A DNA stretch of 64,000 bases from Anticarsia gemmatalis (GCF_050436995.1 NC_134745.1:7440001-7504000), one strand, 5' to 3'. Positions 50,401 through 63,800 are shown, numbered from the stretch's first letter. Notes: a model not told the origin generated them from the letters alone. Made by a program: numbers and translations.

Positions 50401-52788
50401 ATTATTGGTATACTGATTGTTATACTTATTATGTACATATTGTGTATTGTACTATCATGATAATTTTTAACAAAAATATAGTGTCTTAAACTAACTGGCC
50501 TATTGGTTTGAAGGCAAACAATTTTAATTTCTCGATGTACAAACATTTAATGTTTATCTTATTAACATTTCATATAGGTTAACTTGTTTCAACTTCCTGA
50601 TATATAAAATAGTGTAGTTGTAGTGTGTTCTTTTTCGATCGTAATATTATTTATTCTTATTTATTCTCCACATGTAGAACCCAAGAATTTCAAGAAACAA
50701 ATTGTAGAGTTTCATTAGAATCAAGAAAATGGACAAAGAAGAACCAACAACTTTGGTCATGACCAAGAAGATACAAACAAAACTTATAGACATATTTAGG
50801 TTATTTTAAATCTACTTATTCCTGAGTGCTAGTAGAAGGTAATTTCTAAGCCGCTATTAATACAATTTCAAAAAGAAAAATACCACTGATAACTTCTGCT
50901 AGGTCATCCTTGATTAGGCCCTTAATAATAATGCTTAAGTTTATAAATTACTAGCTGACCCGCGCAACTTCGCTTGCGTCACATAAGAGAAAATGAATCA
51001 AAATTTTCCCCGTTTTTGTAACATTTTTTATTGCTGCTCTACTCCTATTGGTCGTAGCGTGATGATATGTAGCCTATAACCTTCCTCGGTAAATGAGCTA
51101 CCTAACACTGAAAGAGAATTTTCCAAATCGGACCCGTAGTTCCTGAGATTAGCGCGTTCAAACAAACAACCAAACAAACAAACAAACTCTTCAGCTTTAT
51201 AATATTATTATAGTATATAGTATAGATTATAATAATAGAACAAATAAATGCTGCGGATTCCTAATACATAGGTGAGCAACTGAGCATAGTAAGTAGGTAC
51301 TAAGAATTCAAGTGAATGAGTAGTTGTCAACAAAATAATTAAGTAACACGATAACAACATCTAAATTATATCTCTTTTCGAGTAATTAAACCGTACATAC
51401 AATCCCGACTTCCTACTGTTATTACGACAATACGTAGATATCGTAGAAACATGACAAAAACTACATTTTACGTAAGTAACACACGGTTTCTCGAACAATG
51501 TTTATGTATTACAATATCATGTCAAAGCCCACGTCAAACATAAGACAGGTGAATTCAGTAGAGCATGTAGAATAATAATTTGAGAATTTTCAATTATTTT
51601 GTATGAATAGAAATAGAGACAATTAGGTCCTATATGACAAGATGTATAGATGTGAATCAGGCAAGGGTAGCTTGTTAGGATCCTACCAAGTGGCGTTCTT
51701 TGGTCTTTGGCTACCCCCATGGGAAAAAGGTGATATTATGTATGTATGTATGAATTAGAGGCATTACAAACGAGTTTTCACATAAAACCGGCTAAGTTAA
51801 CTCTATTATCTCTAAATCAGGGAAATCCCCTACTACAGGTTTTGATAACAATGAACAATAGAAAATTCAACAAGTGAAACTTTTCACAGATTAACTGGTT
51901 TACAGTGTAACAAATAAATCCGAGCGTAGCTCCTTGTTTCGTGCTGTATCATGTTAACTGTATACAATGAGAAGAATTTTATAGAATCCTATATTTTTAA
52001 ACTACAAACTTTAAAAGAAACTAAATGAGAATTAAAGCCTTAAGGTTCATTAAAGGACATTATTTATTTTTTTCTGTTATTTGTCCATCGGATAAGCTGA
52101 CTACCAGTGACTACCACGTAATATGTACATGTAAGAGGCGGAACAGGCCCTACATGTCGTTTTTATTGTGTTCACGTTTAACCAGTGGACAGCCCTTGAC
52201 ATCTGCAATTAGTGAGTGGAAGGCTTTACGAACATGTTAATTGAAAACAAAAAAAATGTGTAAGGCTTTATTTCCACACGTTTATTACTAAAGGGACTAT
52301 AAACATTTTATTCAAATTTTATGAGACTCTAGGAAACAGGTTCAGGGGTCAAGAAGAGTTGGAGAACCTTGGAATGTGTTATCATTGATTTCGTATGTAA
52401 TATTTGTAATATCATATGGCTACTTCTTGTATAATATTTATTTAATTTTGCATTATTATGATACAAACAGGTAAATGATAACAATGTTTTTAATAACTTA
52501 GTAATATTGGAAGTATTCTCAAAACCGATTTACAAATTTGAATTTTTCAAAAAGTTACGCGTGTAAATGACGTAATAATTTGTCGAAAGCGGGTTTCATT
52601 TTGAAACGTAAATTTCAACACAATAACACAATTTCTAAAATATATCTTTACAGTAAACATTAACAAATATCTTAAATAATAACAAATAACACTACAATTA
52701 ATATACTTAAACACTTACGTATGTCAACAGCACCATAACAACCACTGAGCACGATCAACAAAATTGGTAAATTTTTAAAAAGAAACAT
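41441..52788 (-). CDS. takeout/JHBP-family secreted protein, 6 exons
   Basis: Members of this insect family are extracellular carriers of juvenile hormone or other hydrophobic ligands, folded as a long alpha helix wrapped in a beta sheet. Exons in transcript order are 52719-52788, 49109-49278, 45832-45902, 42794-42933, 41911-42060 and 41441-41598. They give 759 nt and 252 residues, with phase kept throughout and typical family length. Residues 1-19 (MFLFKNLPILLIVLSGCYG) form a signal peptide. The N-terminal Cys pair of the family is Cys30 and Cys40 (VCDRNALDLNDC). Then come MVPGIPDLGVPPIDPY, a beta-rich middle with KLSMRNINVQGM, and the C-terminal family signature DNWRTLYREFLPYAQ with NWNKIG and KIFLKVPYDQLFP. 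Exact ligand and tissue cannot be read from sequence. Introns 1 and 3 hold SINE, LINE-tail and Helitron copies. Confidence 0.95.
43066..43332 (+). repeat. tRNA-derived SINE (second family)
   Basis: The head has an A box (GTGGCGCAGTGGTTTAAGCG) and a B box (GGTGGGTTCGAATCCCACCC). The body has TTTGTGTGATGAGCACGAGT, a GTATGTATTTAGAAGTATATAA region, and an AT-rich tail. A truncated copy of the body lies at 50361-50450. It sits in an intron of the takeout-like gene, antisense to it. Confidence 0.8.
44114..44216 (+). repeat. LINE/SINE 3' tail fragment
   Basis: Contains CTTGGCCAGCGTGG, GGGAGGAGACCCTTGCCCAG, CAGTGGGACAGTA and an A-run. Same family as 2299, 28062 and 49858. Confidence 0.65.
45487..45712 (+). 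mobile_element. highly degenerate Helitron-like element
   Basis: It starts TCGATACTAATAATATCAGGC, close to the Helitron left end. It keeps GAAGGCTGTAGGCTAT and AATAGGAGCAGCAATAGAAAC in the right order and spacing, and fades near 'ctacgcgaaggaag' at the right. It is much more diverged than the other copies, so it is an older insertion. Confidence 0.5.
46961..47065. repeat. imperfect tandem duplication of about 50 bp
   Basis: The segment CGAACAATAAACGGT...TTAATCTATTGAATA occurs twice in a row with small differences (CGGAACAATAAACAGT in the first unit). It lies in an intron of the takeout-like gene. Confidence 0.6.
49858..49938 (+). repeat. LINE/SINE 3' tail fragment
   Basis: Contains GGGAGTAGACCCTTGCCTAG, CAGTTGGACAATA and an A-rich end. 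Same family as 2299. Confidence 0.6.
50361..50450 (+). repeat. truncated SINE body
   Basis: TTGTGTGATGAGCACGAGTA and TCTGTTCTGAGC match the body of the SINE at 43066-43332. The tRNA-like head is missing. Confidence 0.6.
50951..51226 (-). mobile_element. Helitron-like element (AAAC subtype)
   Basis: In reverse orientation it runs from CTAG at 50951-50954 after host A to GA at 51225-51226 before host T. It has the shared body and a short (AAAC)n tract. It lies in intron 1 of the takeout-like gene. The left-end segment shows a small local duplication (ATTATAGTATATAGTATAGA). Confidence 0.8.
51661..51753 (+). repeat. probable LINE 3' end with TATG tail
   Basis: 'TTGTTAGGATCCTACCAAGTGG', 'TTTGGTCTTTGGCTACCCCCATGGG' and a (TATG)n end resemble the 3' end of an RTE-like lepidopteran LINE, from recalled knowledge. 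Only this fragment is present. Confidence 0.5.
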
Positions 52789-55600
52789 GGTGTAAATATT
52801 TTTGGAAAATACAATAAGTAAATATACAAATAACGTGATACGTAGAGACAAGCACTACGGCCTAAGTTGTGGCATCGTTTGGAAGTTTCGCACCGGTGCT
52901 GCGCTCACGGCTCGCTCAAGCCGCCCGCCAAACCGTCAGCTCCGATTGCATAAAACGCAGCCTAGCCTTCAATGTCAATACTGGTTTTTTTGAATACATA
53001 ATCTCGTTAGGTAATACATACTACAGTTATCTTATCGATATTCGATATAACAAATTAATATCAATTTTCATTATATAAACTTAAACTGGCATTTAGATGA
53101 TGAGATCATCTTTTGTTCTCCAATGATACAAGAGCAACTTCAGCTATTAAAACTAATATTTAATTCACTTAAAGTTAATGGTAGAACAGATTAAGTATCG
53201 CCTTGAGGGGTGATTATGTCAATGATGTTACAATGTGAAGGTCTACGATATCATTCGGAATAATAATGATCCGATGTTCCCAAACATTCGTAGACTTCCT
53301 GATTTAAAGCTTTCTTCACTGCTACATCAGGATAGGTATCGAGAAATCCATTTATCCTATAGAAAAAGACAGGAAATGCGTAAAAAATATCAAAAATCTA
53401 CTAGATAACTACATTAACGGATACTAATTCAGAAGAGGCGAAATCGGGCTTAAAGTTTTCTACGTGTATAATAGAGAACAGAATGCATCTCCACAACGTA
53501 TTTGAAATATGGATGATATATATTTTCGCGTGACATCGTTTGATGTGACGTAGAGAGGTATTTGGCACTTCTCAACCTCACATCAAAGCATCGATTAACG
53601 CTTATAATCCGTATGTCCCTGATCATCTCACAAGGCAAAATATGCGAATATGACCTACTTTTTTGTTTTTATATGTTTCGGTTAGCATTGTGTGGGTGAA
53701 CAACCGACATTTTGATATTAAATCATAGGAACAATACCTAAATAAATACGTATAATGTACATATGTCGTATACTTCATAATCAAGGAAACGATTTAGAGC
53801 CACATTAACGACTTAGGCAAAATTGTCGCATGACTTATCCAATAGATAAAGTGACAGAAAACATAAGTATAATAACAATTGTCATAAATCCACCTAACTA
53901 ACTAACCGACACTTAGTCAGAAGTAGTGAAACCAGGGCTAAGAAATAAGTTAAAAGTTATCTTCAGACGTTCTGTAGAAAAACCTTAATTTTAGGTACCC
54001 AATAGTGTAGCTGATTTGACTCAAATAAGCTACACTTTATGAAAAATTAAAAACACAATAACAAAAATACAGCATCGTAACATCACAAGCTCATATTTTC
54101 TTTGGGTCCAAATGAGTGCCTAATATAATGTTTCAGACTGTAGGCAACAGATTTGATTTTCAAAATTAGTAATAAAAATATATTTTATAGCACCATTATT
54201 TTAGATGAACTTTTTACGAGGTACCTACAAGTTTAGGAACATTTAGTTTACTCAGACATTATTATGATAATGACGTCTAGACTCTAGGTGCTTTAAACAA
54301 TAGGTATCTACGTAACTACCAAAATATTTATTATTATTTTTATAATTTGTGTGAACAACACATTTATTCAGAATACAATACGTGAACCAACAAAACATAA
54401 AAAGTAAAACGTGACATAGTGTAAGACCGTAGCTAAGATTTTAATTACAGCGCCGTGTAATTCCTTCAAGTTATTTATCCTTTATCTAAGCATCTCTTAA
54501 ATTACTAGCAGTTAAGGCTACTGTTATTAATTTATAATTATATGCATTCTTTTTACAAAGTTGATTAGATATATTTATTTATGAATGTTTTTTTTTTAAA
54601 GTTAATCCCATGCAATTGGGGGCCAGCCTGTTGCCATATACCGGGGACGTAACCAAACTCCGGACTGCTATTGTACTAAACTACGGGAAGTTTCTCAGCT
54701 GTATTTTAAGAAAACACTCTACATTAAAGATAATTTAAATTTTTAATAATTTAGCTATTTCATAATCCCAAGAGCAAGGATTTTCTACTTCAAAACCGTA
54801 AACTTTACTGTTGAAATACTTCAAAAGAATAAGGAGTTTTAAAAATAAATAACCAATCTTTATGAAGTAAAATATACGCGACTACACAATAAACTATTTT
54901 TTGGGCAGCAATACGTACTCAAGCACTTCTGATACATATCTAATACCAAAATTTAACCAACTATGTATGTTAATCTTTTAAATCTTGTTTTTTAACAACG
55001 TATATTATGTTTCATTAATATTATTTAATTACCTTTGTTGTGTTACACAATAAAATGATTATTATTATGATTATGTGTATACCATTTTAAAAACTGAAAA
55101 CCTTGAATATGTTCAATTGAAACGAAGTTTGTAAACGAACGGCGCCTTTTGAAATGAAAGAGGCAAAACAGCATCTTGCTCTTTTCAAACATATGTAGAG
55201 TAGGCGCTTTCATCTTGAAACATTCAAGTATAAGTACAGACATGCTTTTTCAACTTTAAATTAGATGCAGAAGTTGAATCAAGAATATAAGGAAATCTAA
55301 GTGACTGTGTAATAGGACCATCATTTTCGTCAAGCGCTAATAACATTTGGTCGTCTTCAATTAGGAATCTTTAGTAAAGGATAGGATTAACTAATGTTTC
55401 AGATTTTAGGCAACAACTCTCATTTAAAAAAACAGGATTATCTAGTCTAGAAAATAAAACTGTAGTTGACTGCATTAGTGAAAAGTAGGTTATTGTTAAC
55501 AGAAAATAGTCTATAGCAAACAGTTGCCGTCGCGATGTTTATTTTCGTTTTAGACAAAATTCTCTTGATGAACTTACATTCAGGCCTTTTCACGCATGTT
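52789..55600. other. 5' flank of the takeout-like gene and non-coding DNA
   Basis: The first 200 bases beyond the start codon include a GC-rich patch (about 52880-52965) that probably belongs to the promoter. No clear TATA box was seen. Further right nothing was recognised except an unassigned segment at 54600-54710 (GGGGGCCAGCCTGTTG, CCATATACCGGGGACG) that looks like a dispersed repeat. Confidence 0.4.
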
Positions 55601-55806
55601 GTTTTAAAAAGACAACTCCCGCACTAAACTCTTGTGTCGCGGGGACTTACAAACATACAAATAACGGACACAAAGCACAACCAGACCCGAAACAATTATT
55701 TGTGGATCGCACAAATAATTGTCCCGTGTGGGAATCGAACCCACAAGCTCTCGATGCAATGGTAGCGGCGTGGTGACCCAAACCAATGCGCCACGAAGGC
55801 AGTCAA
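55601..55806 (-). repeat. tRNA-derived SINE (first family)
   Basis: Reverse-oriented copy of the SINE at 3-236. It shares the TTGACTGCC start, the B box (GGTTCGATTCCCACACGGG), the ACAAATAATTG inverted pair and the body GTCCCCGCGACACAAGAG. The two copies differ mostly in the tRNA-like head. Confidence 0.8.
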
Positions 55807-58800
55807 GTGTGTGGTCTACATTTACTATAATGATTTACGTATATCTTCTTTCAAAAGAGATACAATAAATAAAACAATTTTATTATTTCAGTTAGTGCCA
55901 CATCAAGTTAAGATAATAAAACGTAATTACGGTCAGACCAGTTTAAATCTCAACATCATTTGCATAATTACGTGAAAATTTGTCAATCGTGTTAATAAAA
56001 TATTGGTTAAGGTTGTCGTCCCGATGGTGGGTTCATACCCTTTGCCCATATGGAAGAAACACACCATTATTTGTGTTACTGAACATGTCATATAGGATAT
56101 TCAACTTAGGAATTCATTTTTTAAAAGTTTGTGTAATACAAATTGTACCTAACGTAAAATGTATGAACAAAGAGAACGAATTAATCATTCTCTCACTTTT
56201 AAAAGGTAGTAGGCTTTTCCTGCTACCTTTTAAAAGTGAGAGAATGGGCATAATGATCTACTTACATTTCGCCAAGTTAAGTTTTTACAGATCATTCAGG
56301 TCAAGAGATCCAAGACTTGATTTTAGACCCTACGAAAGCTACACTTCAAACGATAAGTACTTAAGTGAAATTACTATAACGTTAAGACTAACAAAAAATA
56401 CTGATTTTACGGGTTTCGGGACATCAACATTTCTTCATAAGCTTATCCCTATGTTCTTAGCATACCTTTTTTTATTTCTTCTTTTGGTTACCTAACCAGC
56501 CCTACTAGAATACCTACATCGGTCTATTCCCTTTTTAAGATATTTACCATTCTTACTCTATGTTTATTTACAACAATTTTAACAATTAAATTTATCATTA
56601 TCTGCTTTGTACATAACTTCTATTATATCCGTCTATTGTTTTCAATCGGTCCTGCGCCATATATCTGACATTTATGAAACCTACCGCGCTAGTCTCAAAT
56701 ACTGTCAAAGTACTTTGAAGTAGAACTAGTCAGTGTAGCGTGACAAGTCTATCAGACCGGCTCTACTGTAACGGCCACAATGAACACATTCAATACAAAG
56801 GATGTTTATCCAAACACATAAAGCTTTAACACCGAATACGGAACGAAACAGACGCCTAGCATAATGAAGCTGTAAGGTCTTATATTTTAGCGGATAAATC
56901 GAAGGGTAACCATAATCAAGAACCGAGGAGGAATCGGAAAATCGTGAAATCCAGATAGTACCTAATTAGATCCTAAAAAAATCTGTTTTTTTAATAAGTT
57001 GTAATTATTCATCTGAAATGCGCGCTATTACAATAAAAAGTCTATTGTTTCTGATACAGTTTCTACCAATTTTGAAACAATGTACAGTTAAAACATCGAT
57101 TACGAATATAAAGATTTCTACAGAAAAGTATAAAGGTTTCACGACAGAGGCAAAGCTGCGTGCGAAAGATATTTAACTGTAGGTAACTAGGTAGGTATAA
57201 TTCATTTTTATTTGCTATCATAATAGTTGACAAATAGCATTGTGGTGATTATAATCTAGCAGCCTACTTAGACTCAAGTGATATCATAGTTAAAGGTTGC
57301 GTTAACGGTTTCCGACCACCCATTTTACCAGTTGAATACCAAACAACAAAAGTATAGTATTATTTATAAATCTGACCCTAATGAGGAAGCTTTTATAATT
57401 ATTAATGCTCGTCAATTTGTCACAGTTGGTTAAATAGCACACATATTTCAACCTTTTATTGCAGTACAGAGACGCAGTTGTATAAACTATATCAGAGAGG
57501 CCAGGTAGTCATATAAGATGACATTAAGATCGTATTCGCATTATTTAAGAGCGCTTCTGTGTGCGAGCTTCATGTCCGCTCGCATTTTTATACATAGTAA
57601 TTTATGTAGCTTTTTTTGTAGCATTTTTAAATTAAGCTCTACAAAAACGGGGGCTTGCGGCGAGGTTCGTTGAAGTCTTTACATACAGAGACTACATTCC
57701 CTGTCCTTGTCAAGGACGAGTTATGAAAACAATCAACATTTACACTGCTGAGTATTTTAAATATTTATTAGACGTTCCTTAGTCATACTAGTATTTGCCT
57801 TAAGTATAAAGCTTAGACTGTCTGTTTTTAGGACAATAACAGAATCCATTTATCGTCAACATAGCATTTTTTAAAAGTTACCAGTCACCTTAACAGTATA
57901 TAACGACATTAATAAATAACAGAAAAAGCTATTCAAATTCAAATTAGAATACATAACAACATTAGAGCTATTGAAAAAATCTCCTATTTGGCAAGCAATG
58001 GTTTTTCATAGCTCGGCGATTTATAATATGCAATAAATGTCTGTCTATTTTAACATGGTGCTCTAGATGTTCATAATATGTATAACGGTTGATGCTCACT
58101 GTACATAAATTAATGGAACATTATAAGATGTGACTTACACTACCTAATACATGCTACATACAGCATGGTAATTATCGCTCATTATATTGATGGCGCTCGA
58201 TTATTTTCTTTTGCGAAGGTTGACGATCCCTGTTCAAAACATCTTTATATAAAATTCGTCCTATATCATACTTGCACACAGTCTGCGGTTTTCAGAACCT
58301 GGCGTAGACTAGCCAGAGAGTAATTGTAGAGAGGCGGAGAGTTTGTTCTGACAAAAATAATAAACGCTTATTTGCCTTTAATTACGATATACAAGAATTG
58401 AACAAATTTCTTGGTATTTACTACTTTTAAATATGTCAACAGGTACTAAGTTATTGCTTATATCAGAAATTAAGCAAAACTCGAAATGAATTCTCTAAAT
58501 TCAATTCTTTTCTTGTATTAAAAACATCAATAACATTAACAATAAATAATTCTATATACCTCTCTAATTAATTTGCAAAACTACATAACAGTTTGTCGAC
58601 AGATGTTTTCGAATGACAATTTATATGTTTTACCTATACGCGCTAACAAGACTGAACGTTTGTGACTAAATTGAATCTTAGAATTAATTCCTAACATTCA
58701 GTTGAATTATTGCAAATAGAGAATCTTGCTAATATACTAAGACTCGGAATTGATTAAATTGTTTGACTTCGTATGCTTTTTAATTTGTATTTCATTTTCT

Positions 58801-60519
58801 ATCACCATCTTCGATATCACAACATTTCCTGAATATATATTTTACTGTGATATTGTTCTTTACTAATTTGAACTCTACATTAATCAGATCAATCCTTTGA
58901 GCTGCTTTTTTTAGATTGCAATTAACTATCTCTTCTTATTATGCAATGACAATCTAGCCACAACATATTTAGGTACAAGGTTTGAACGAGTTGCAAGATT
59001 TCAAAAGCCCGGTTCAGATTGAGCTTTGCGAAAATTGAGGCTTTGAATACGCTGATCAATAAACAAGTCGTTCGCATCAGCACAAAGTCACTACACCGAC
59101 ATATTTGTGAGTCACCTGTCCATTGTCACCTCTACATACGATCGTGGACGACGTGAGTAAATATTATAATTCCCTTGTTTTGGAACCTCACGATGTACCA
59201 TAACATAAAACCTGTGGCCCACGCACTCAACAATGTATAAAATGTAAGTAGTGGTAAGACCGTATTAAATTTTTGCACAGCACCAACAGATACTGATCTA
59301 CGACTTGACTGACTTGACATAACGGGACATTTAAAGATTAATGACGCCTAATATCGTACGCGCTTAAATCTAATCTTTGTGCTTGTTCAGCTCACGATGC
59401 GTGATTTGTATCGATATTCCGTCCTTGTAGCTGTGATCTAGACAAATATATTATCATTTAACATAAAAACCAAAAATACTAAAACATTTACACGTTCGCT
59501 TCAAAAATTCAAATCAGTTGAAGTGATGAATGGTGCAGCCTAATCAATACCCACAATATATTTTAAAGAAATCGCTACCAAATTAAATTACTGCTTTTAA
59601 GTTATTTTTTGCTCCGTTTAGGATATCGAAATGCAAATCACCTGTCAGTGTTTGGTGTGCATATCCTATAAATTGCCTATAGCAAACAGTTGACGTGAGA
59701 TTAAAAGATCCTTCTTTTTCAAAAGGTCTTTTTTGTTAATGCCTGTTGTGGTTTGAAGCACTTAACGTTTGTGTATCGTTAACTATGCGTATGTTCGTAC
59801 GAATCAAATTATCAGATCACATACATCAAAATCGTAAACAGGAAAACTGTACTAAAAGCTTGAGGGATGGTGTGTTACGTTATCCTCTTTGGGTTCCTTC
59901 TTAAAGGATAAATGCGTAATACGACAGTTGTTTTATCTTAAAGTTTTGTAAGAACACTAATGGACTCTATAAAAACTTAGCCTGACATTTAGTTCAAAAT
60001 TGATTAAATCATCATAACGTGCAAAATATGATTGCCTATGCAAGCCTATTCAAACGACATTTAAGAGCATTTGTAAAAGTAAGCTTGTAAAACATGTTTG
60101 AAATATAGGTACAGTCGAAATTATCCTTTAACTCGATGAAAGTGCATATCTTCGTTACCGAAAATGATGACTAGGTAAGTATTAATTCCTTTTGAAATTA
60201 GTATTCAAAGATATTTTAGTTTAATTATTATTTTACACAATATTTGTAAGTATTACTTTAGGCTTCACCAGTATAGTGAGACACTGCGATTGTGTTTACG
60301 CCAGGTTCATTGATCTACGAAATATTTTCGCACAAAGCTTTAGAGCTGTATGCATGCAGCAAAAATAAACACCATCAATCGAACATTCCATTTTGGGTGT
60401 GCCTAACGAAATGGTTGTCATATTTTATAAAGACCATTATTGGACAGCAAATGTCAGCCCTCTACAAAAGGAGAAAAAGCTCTGTTATCTTTTTAACCTA
60501 ATGTAAAGCGCAAAAATAT
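55807..60519. other. non-coding region with one perfect hairpin
   Basis: No exon was recognised. The 171-codon frame at 55980-56495 runs through the hairpin at 56186-56246 and through a repeat-like GTCGTCCCGATGGTGGGTTC segment, so it is not accepted as a gene. A short fragment GCCCGGTTCAGATTGAGC at 59007 resembles one at about 20840 and may be a dispersed repeat. Confidence 0.45.
56186..56246. repeat. perfect 24-bp stem hairpin with 13-nt loop
   Basis: The arms at 56186-56209 and 56223-56246 are exact reverse complements, starting CATTCTCTCACTTTTAAAAG. The loop begins TAGGCTTTT. Perfect pairing is more like a young palindrome than a conserved structural RNA. Confidence 0.75.
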
Positions 60520-60525
60520 TATAAA
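60520..60525 (+). promoter_or_regulatory. TATA box upstream of the signal-peptide exon
   Basis: TATAAA followed by a GC-rich stretch (GGCGCGGAGTC) lies about 140 bases before the ATG at 60662. That would place transcription start near 60550 and give a 5' UTR of about 110 nt. Confidence 0.4.
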
Positions 60526-60661
60526 GGCGCGGAGTCAAGAGCCCGAAGCATTTTACGAAGCGACTCCTTGCGGGCTGCACACACGCGACGCGCACTTGCC
60601 AATTACACACTATTTTGTATAGCCTATTTCGTGTGAATGTCATATTTACCGAACCGATAAA

Positions 60662-60800
60662 ATGTTAATAGGGACAAAATTTATTATATTTTGGGTGGGA
60701 CTGCTGGCGTCGAGTTCAGGGAGTGACACTGAAGACGTTACACTTGGATTCTCCGCTGCGGACGGTGCTTTCTATACCGAAGACGCGGTTATTTTGAATG
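60662..60800 (+). CDS. probable first coding exon of a secreted or type I membrane protein
   Basis: The exon encodes 46 residues plus one base. It starts MLIGTKFIIFWVGLLASSSG, a good signal peptide with a basic residue, a hydrophobic core and small residues before the likely cleavage site. An acidic mature start (SDTEDVTLGFSAADGAF) follows. It ends at a strong donor (GAATG|GTATGT) in phase 1. A TATA box and GC-rich promoter-like DNA lie upstream. I do not recognise the protein. No following exon was identified in the remaining 3.2 kb, so the next exon is probably beyond the window or too short to see. Codon use and the exon signals favour a real exon, but one exon alone is limited proof. Confidence 0.55.
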
Positions 60801-63800
60801 GTATGTATGTTCGATTATTTTATTATTTAACTAAATACACGACGTATAAAAATATGGGCTTAAAATAAGTAAATCGTTCTAGGGATTCAAATTAAAGCCA
60901 AAACGGAACTATTATCTTTGAGTCATTCGAAATGTTTGTGCCGCAACATAAAGGTTCGTTACTCACGTACTGTTTATTCGAAGAAAGAATATGCCACCCA
61001 GTATTTGTACTGTGAGGACTCAAAACAATGCGCGACACATGTGACTATGAGGTTTTGAGGCTAGAGAAAGTTAAAATTTGCAACTAAAATGTTTGTCTAT
61101 CGTCACACCTGTGATCCAAAACACATAAATTCTATTTATAAAGTGAACTAGTTTAAATTATACGAAAAAGATTTCAAATCGGAATCGACTTTTAAAAACG
61201 AAAGGTCAATACGCACGGTCAACCCAACAAAACAAAAAAATGTTAAGTATGATGGTTTATGTCAGTAATGAAGTTGTTGGTCGTCAACCCGCGCTACTCA
61301 CAGGTTTTTAATACACGTGGGTTATTATTCAGAAATACTTATAGGATCAATTCAATGCAAATTGTCAAACGCCCACATGAACAAATTCGATCACATCAAT
61401 CACATCATTGTCCATGTAACCGCTCGCAGTTGTTAAACTTTTTGTGTCTCACTTGGAGGACATTAATTAGATCGGAGCCGCGCGATTGAAGCGGGATGAC
61501 GCCGTTGACATTTCCTCGCATTAGATGTCTGAACCCGGAATCCAGAGGCAAATGTTGTTTGATATTTAGAACGTTACCGCACCGCATTGTTTACGATCGT
61601 GACAAGTAGACACTTCAAAACTCGACACATTGCTGACATTGTAGAGTCCCTTGTTACTCCGCATTGCAGAGAACCCGAGATTTCATAAATATTGTGAGAC
61701 TCCACCCAACAGTAAAATTAAATTACTTGTTATTGGTATCAAGTTCAAGGTGTAGCGTCAGTTGGCATACCACTGAATGCTATTTAAAAACGCGTTGAAG
61801 TCTATCCTTTGAGGCAAAATATTTTCTCTCTCAGCGACTTTAAAGTTTATTTTACTCTGATGTAGATCAAAATTATTTTTTCGTTTTAAATCTAGGAACC
61901 TTTAAAGGCCTTTTCATTAAAGTATCTCAGGAAATCAGGTTTAATTATTTAGAACCCTTGGACGTGAGTTGAATGCCATTAAACATCAGCTCTCAACATC
62001 TTCAAGGTTGGCTATTTGCGCGTCCAATATAATTTATAAGTCCACTTGTCCGAACAGATACACTTTGGCAGGCATCAATTACTACTGTATATGTATTAAG
62101 TATATTTATTCATACACATACATTGCAGCTTTACAATTTAACTTAGAGTTTACGAGAACAGTCTCGAAATTTGTTTTGTGGATATAATTTTTATTAGCAG
62201 GTATTTAGGTCATGTACTTTGTTAGCATGCTGCACATGACATTTTGGAATCCAGTGGTTAGAATATAACGGAAACCGTTATGCATGCGATCCGAAATAAA
62301 TAACATGCATGTTTACGACACGTTTGGTACGTTGTACTCCAACTGTGCTTTTAGAATAATAATTCCTTTTATATTTACGATTATCGCCGAACAGGTTCGT
62401 TTACTACTTCCACAGCCAATAATAATCAAACCACATTACTTTATTAGAGGAATGTACAAAATTAACTCCTTTGCGGCATCTGACTGCCATTATTATGCAC
62501 GCTAACTCGTTTTAATCTACACTTTTTAAAAGTATTTTTCTCTTAGTCAATCGTCTGGAGGGAAGACGGGAATATTTTAATTCAAACAAAAACCAACTTA
62601 CTTTTCTTAAGGATTCTACACATGCCTCTTGGGGAAAGGATATGTGCCTTATATGGAACTTAACTCCTTTTTTGGAAGAATAATGTAGGCGATTGAACTG
62701 TAAGCGAGACATAGCTAACATAGTCTGGACAAAATGCACGAGAGCTTTCATTTGTTCGATACAAAAACAAGTATCTAATCAATAACAAACTGTCAAGTTG
62801 GAATTAATAAAAATTTAAAGAAGCAAATTGGGATCAATTGATCGTTTGGTACAAATCTTAAATCTCTAAGTGAATTTTGGGTTGACGTTAATGTCCACAT
62901 ATCAACTTATCAAATCTCACTACGGTACTTGTGTATTAAGAGTTCATTAATACCACCGTTACTTATTTGCGACGTGATGTTAGGAACATCATAAAAAAGG
63001 TTTATTCGTAAATTAATTAACATGTTCAGTCACCGTACATAACATAACAGCACATAAACGAACGAGTGTTCGCTTCAATAAATATAATGTTTATTTTTAG
63101 TATCAAATTGCGGCCACAAAAACGAAAATTTATTGCAAACCAATCTCAAAAAGGGTTGGAACATTTTAATGACTGTTCGAATTTAGTACGAAAAGGGCCG
63201 GTAGCAAATTTATGATGTTGTTTTGAGGAGAGCAAAACCCTTTAATTAATATTGCTTTATTTAAAAGTTCGATAAATACATTTTGCGTTCAATTTAACTT
63301 TTTACACCGCCACCACTTCAATTCACACCGTTTTTGGGTGTTATCTTCAAAGTAGATCAATTTAGTGTAACTTGGACAGAAGAGTTGATACAATTACCCT
63401 TTCAAGACTGGCAATGTGCGTGAGGAAGCGTACTGTACGTTAAAGTGTAGTTGCAATCTATAGTAAGTTAGAGAAAAAGAGATGGTAAAAGTACAAACAA
63501 TTAAAAGAAAATCTAACTCTGCTATCAGGAAGTTGAAGCAAAATAATCGTAAGTAGGTATTATTATGGATCGAATTGGCAGCAACCCAAGTTAACCGATT
63601 AAAAAGAGACACCTAGTTTGATATGGGAAATACCCGGACTTTTTGTGATGATTTCCTTCCTCGCGCAATAAACATTTAAGAGAGACTGACTGATGGAGAA
63701 ATTGATAATGATTACCCTTTTGTGTTTGTTTAGCCCACGTCGAGAGAGTGAGGCGTGATGTATCGAACAGCACTCGTAGTGGAAAACAACTACTGCTACT

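Noticed and set aside
56186..56246. microRNA precursor
   Set aside because: Animal precursors have mismatches and bulges in a longer stem. A perfect 24-bp stem with simple sequence is not typical, and no flanking stem is present.
55980..56495. 171-codon open frame, the longest unexplained one on the right side
   Set aside because: It runs through a perfect 24-bp hairpin and a repeat-like segment, has low-complexity hydrophobic stretches, and shows no motif, splice sites or family resemblance.
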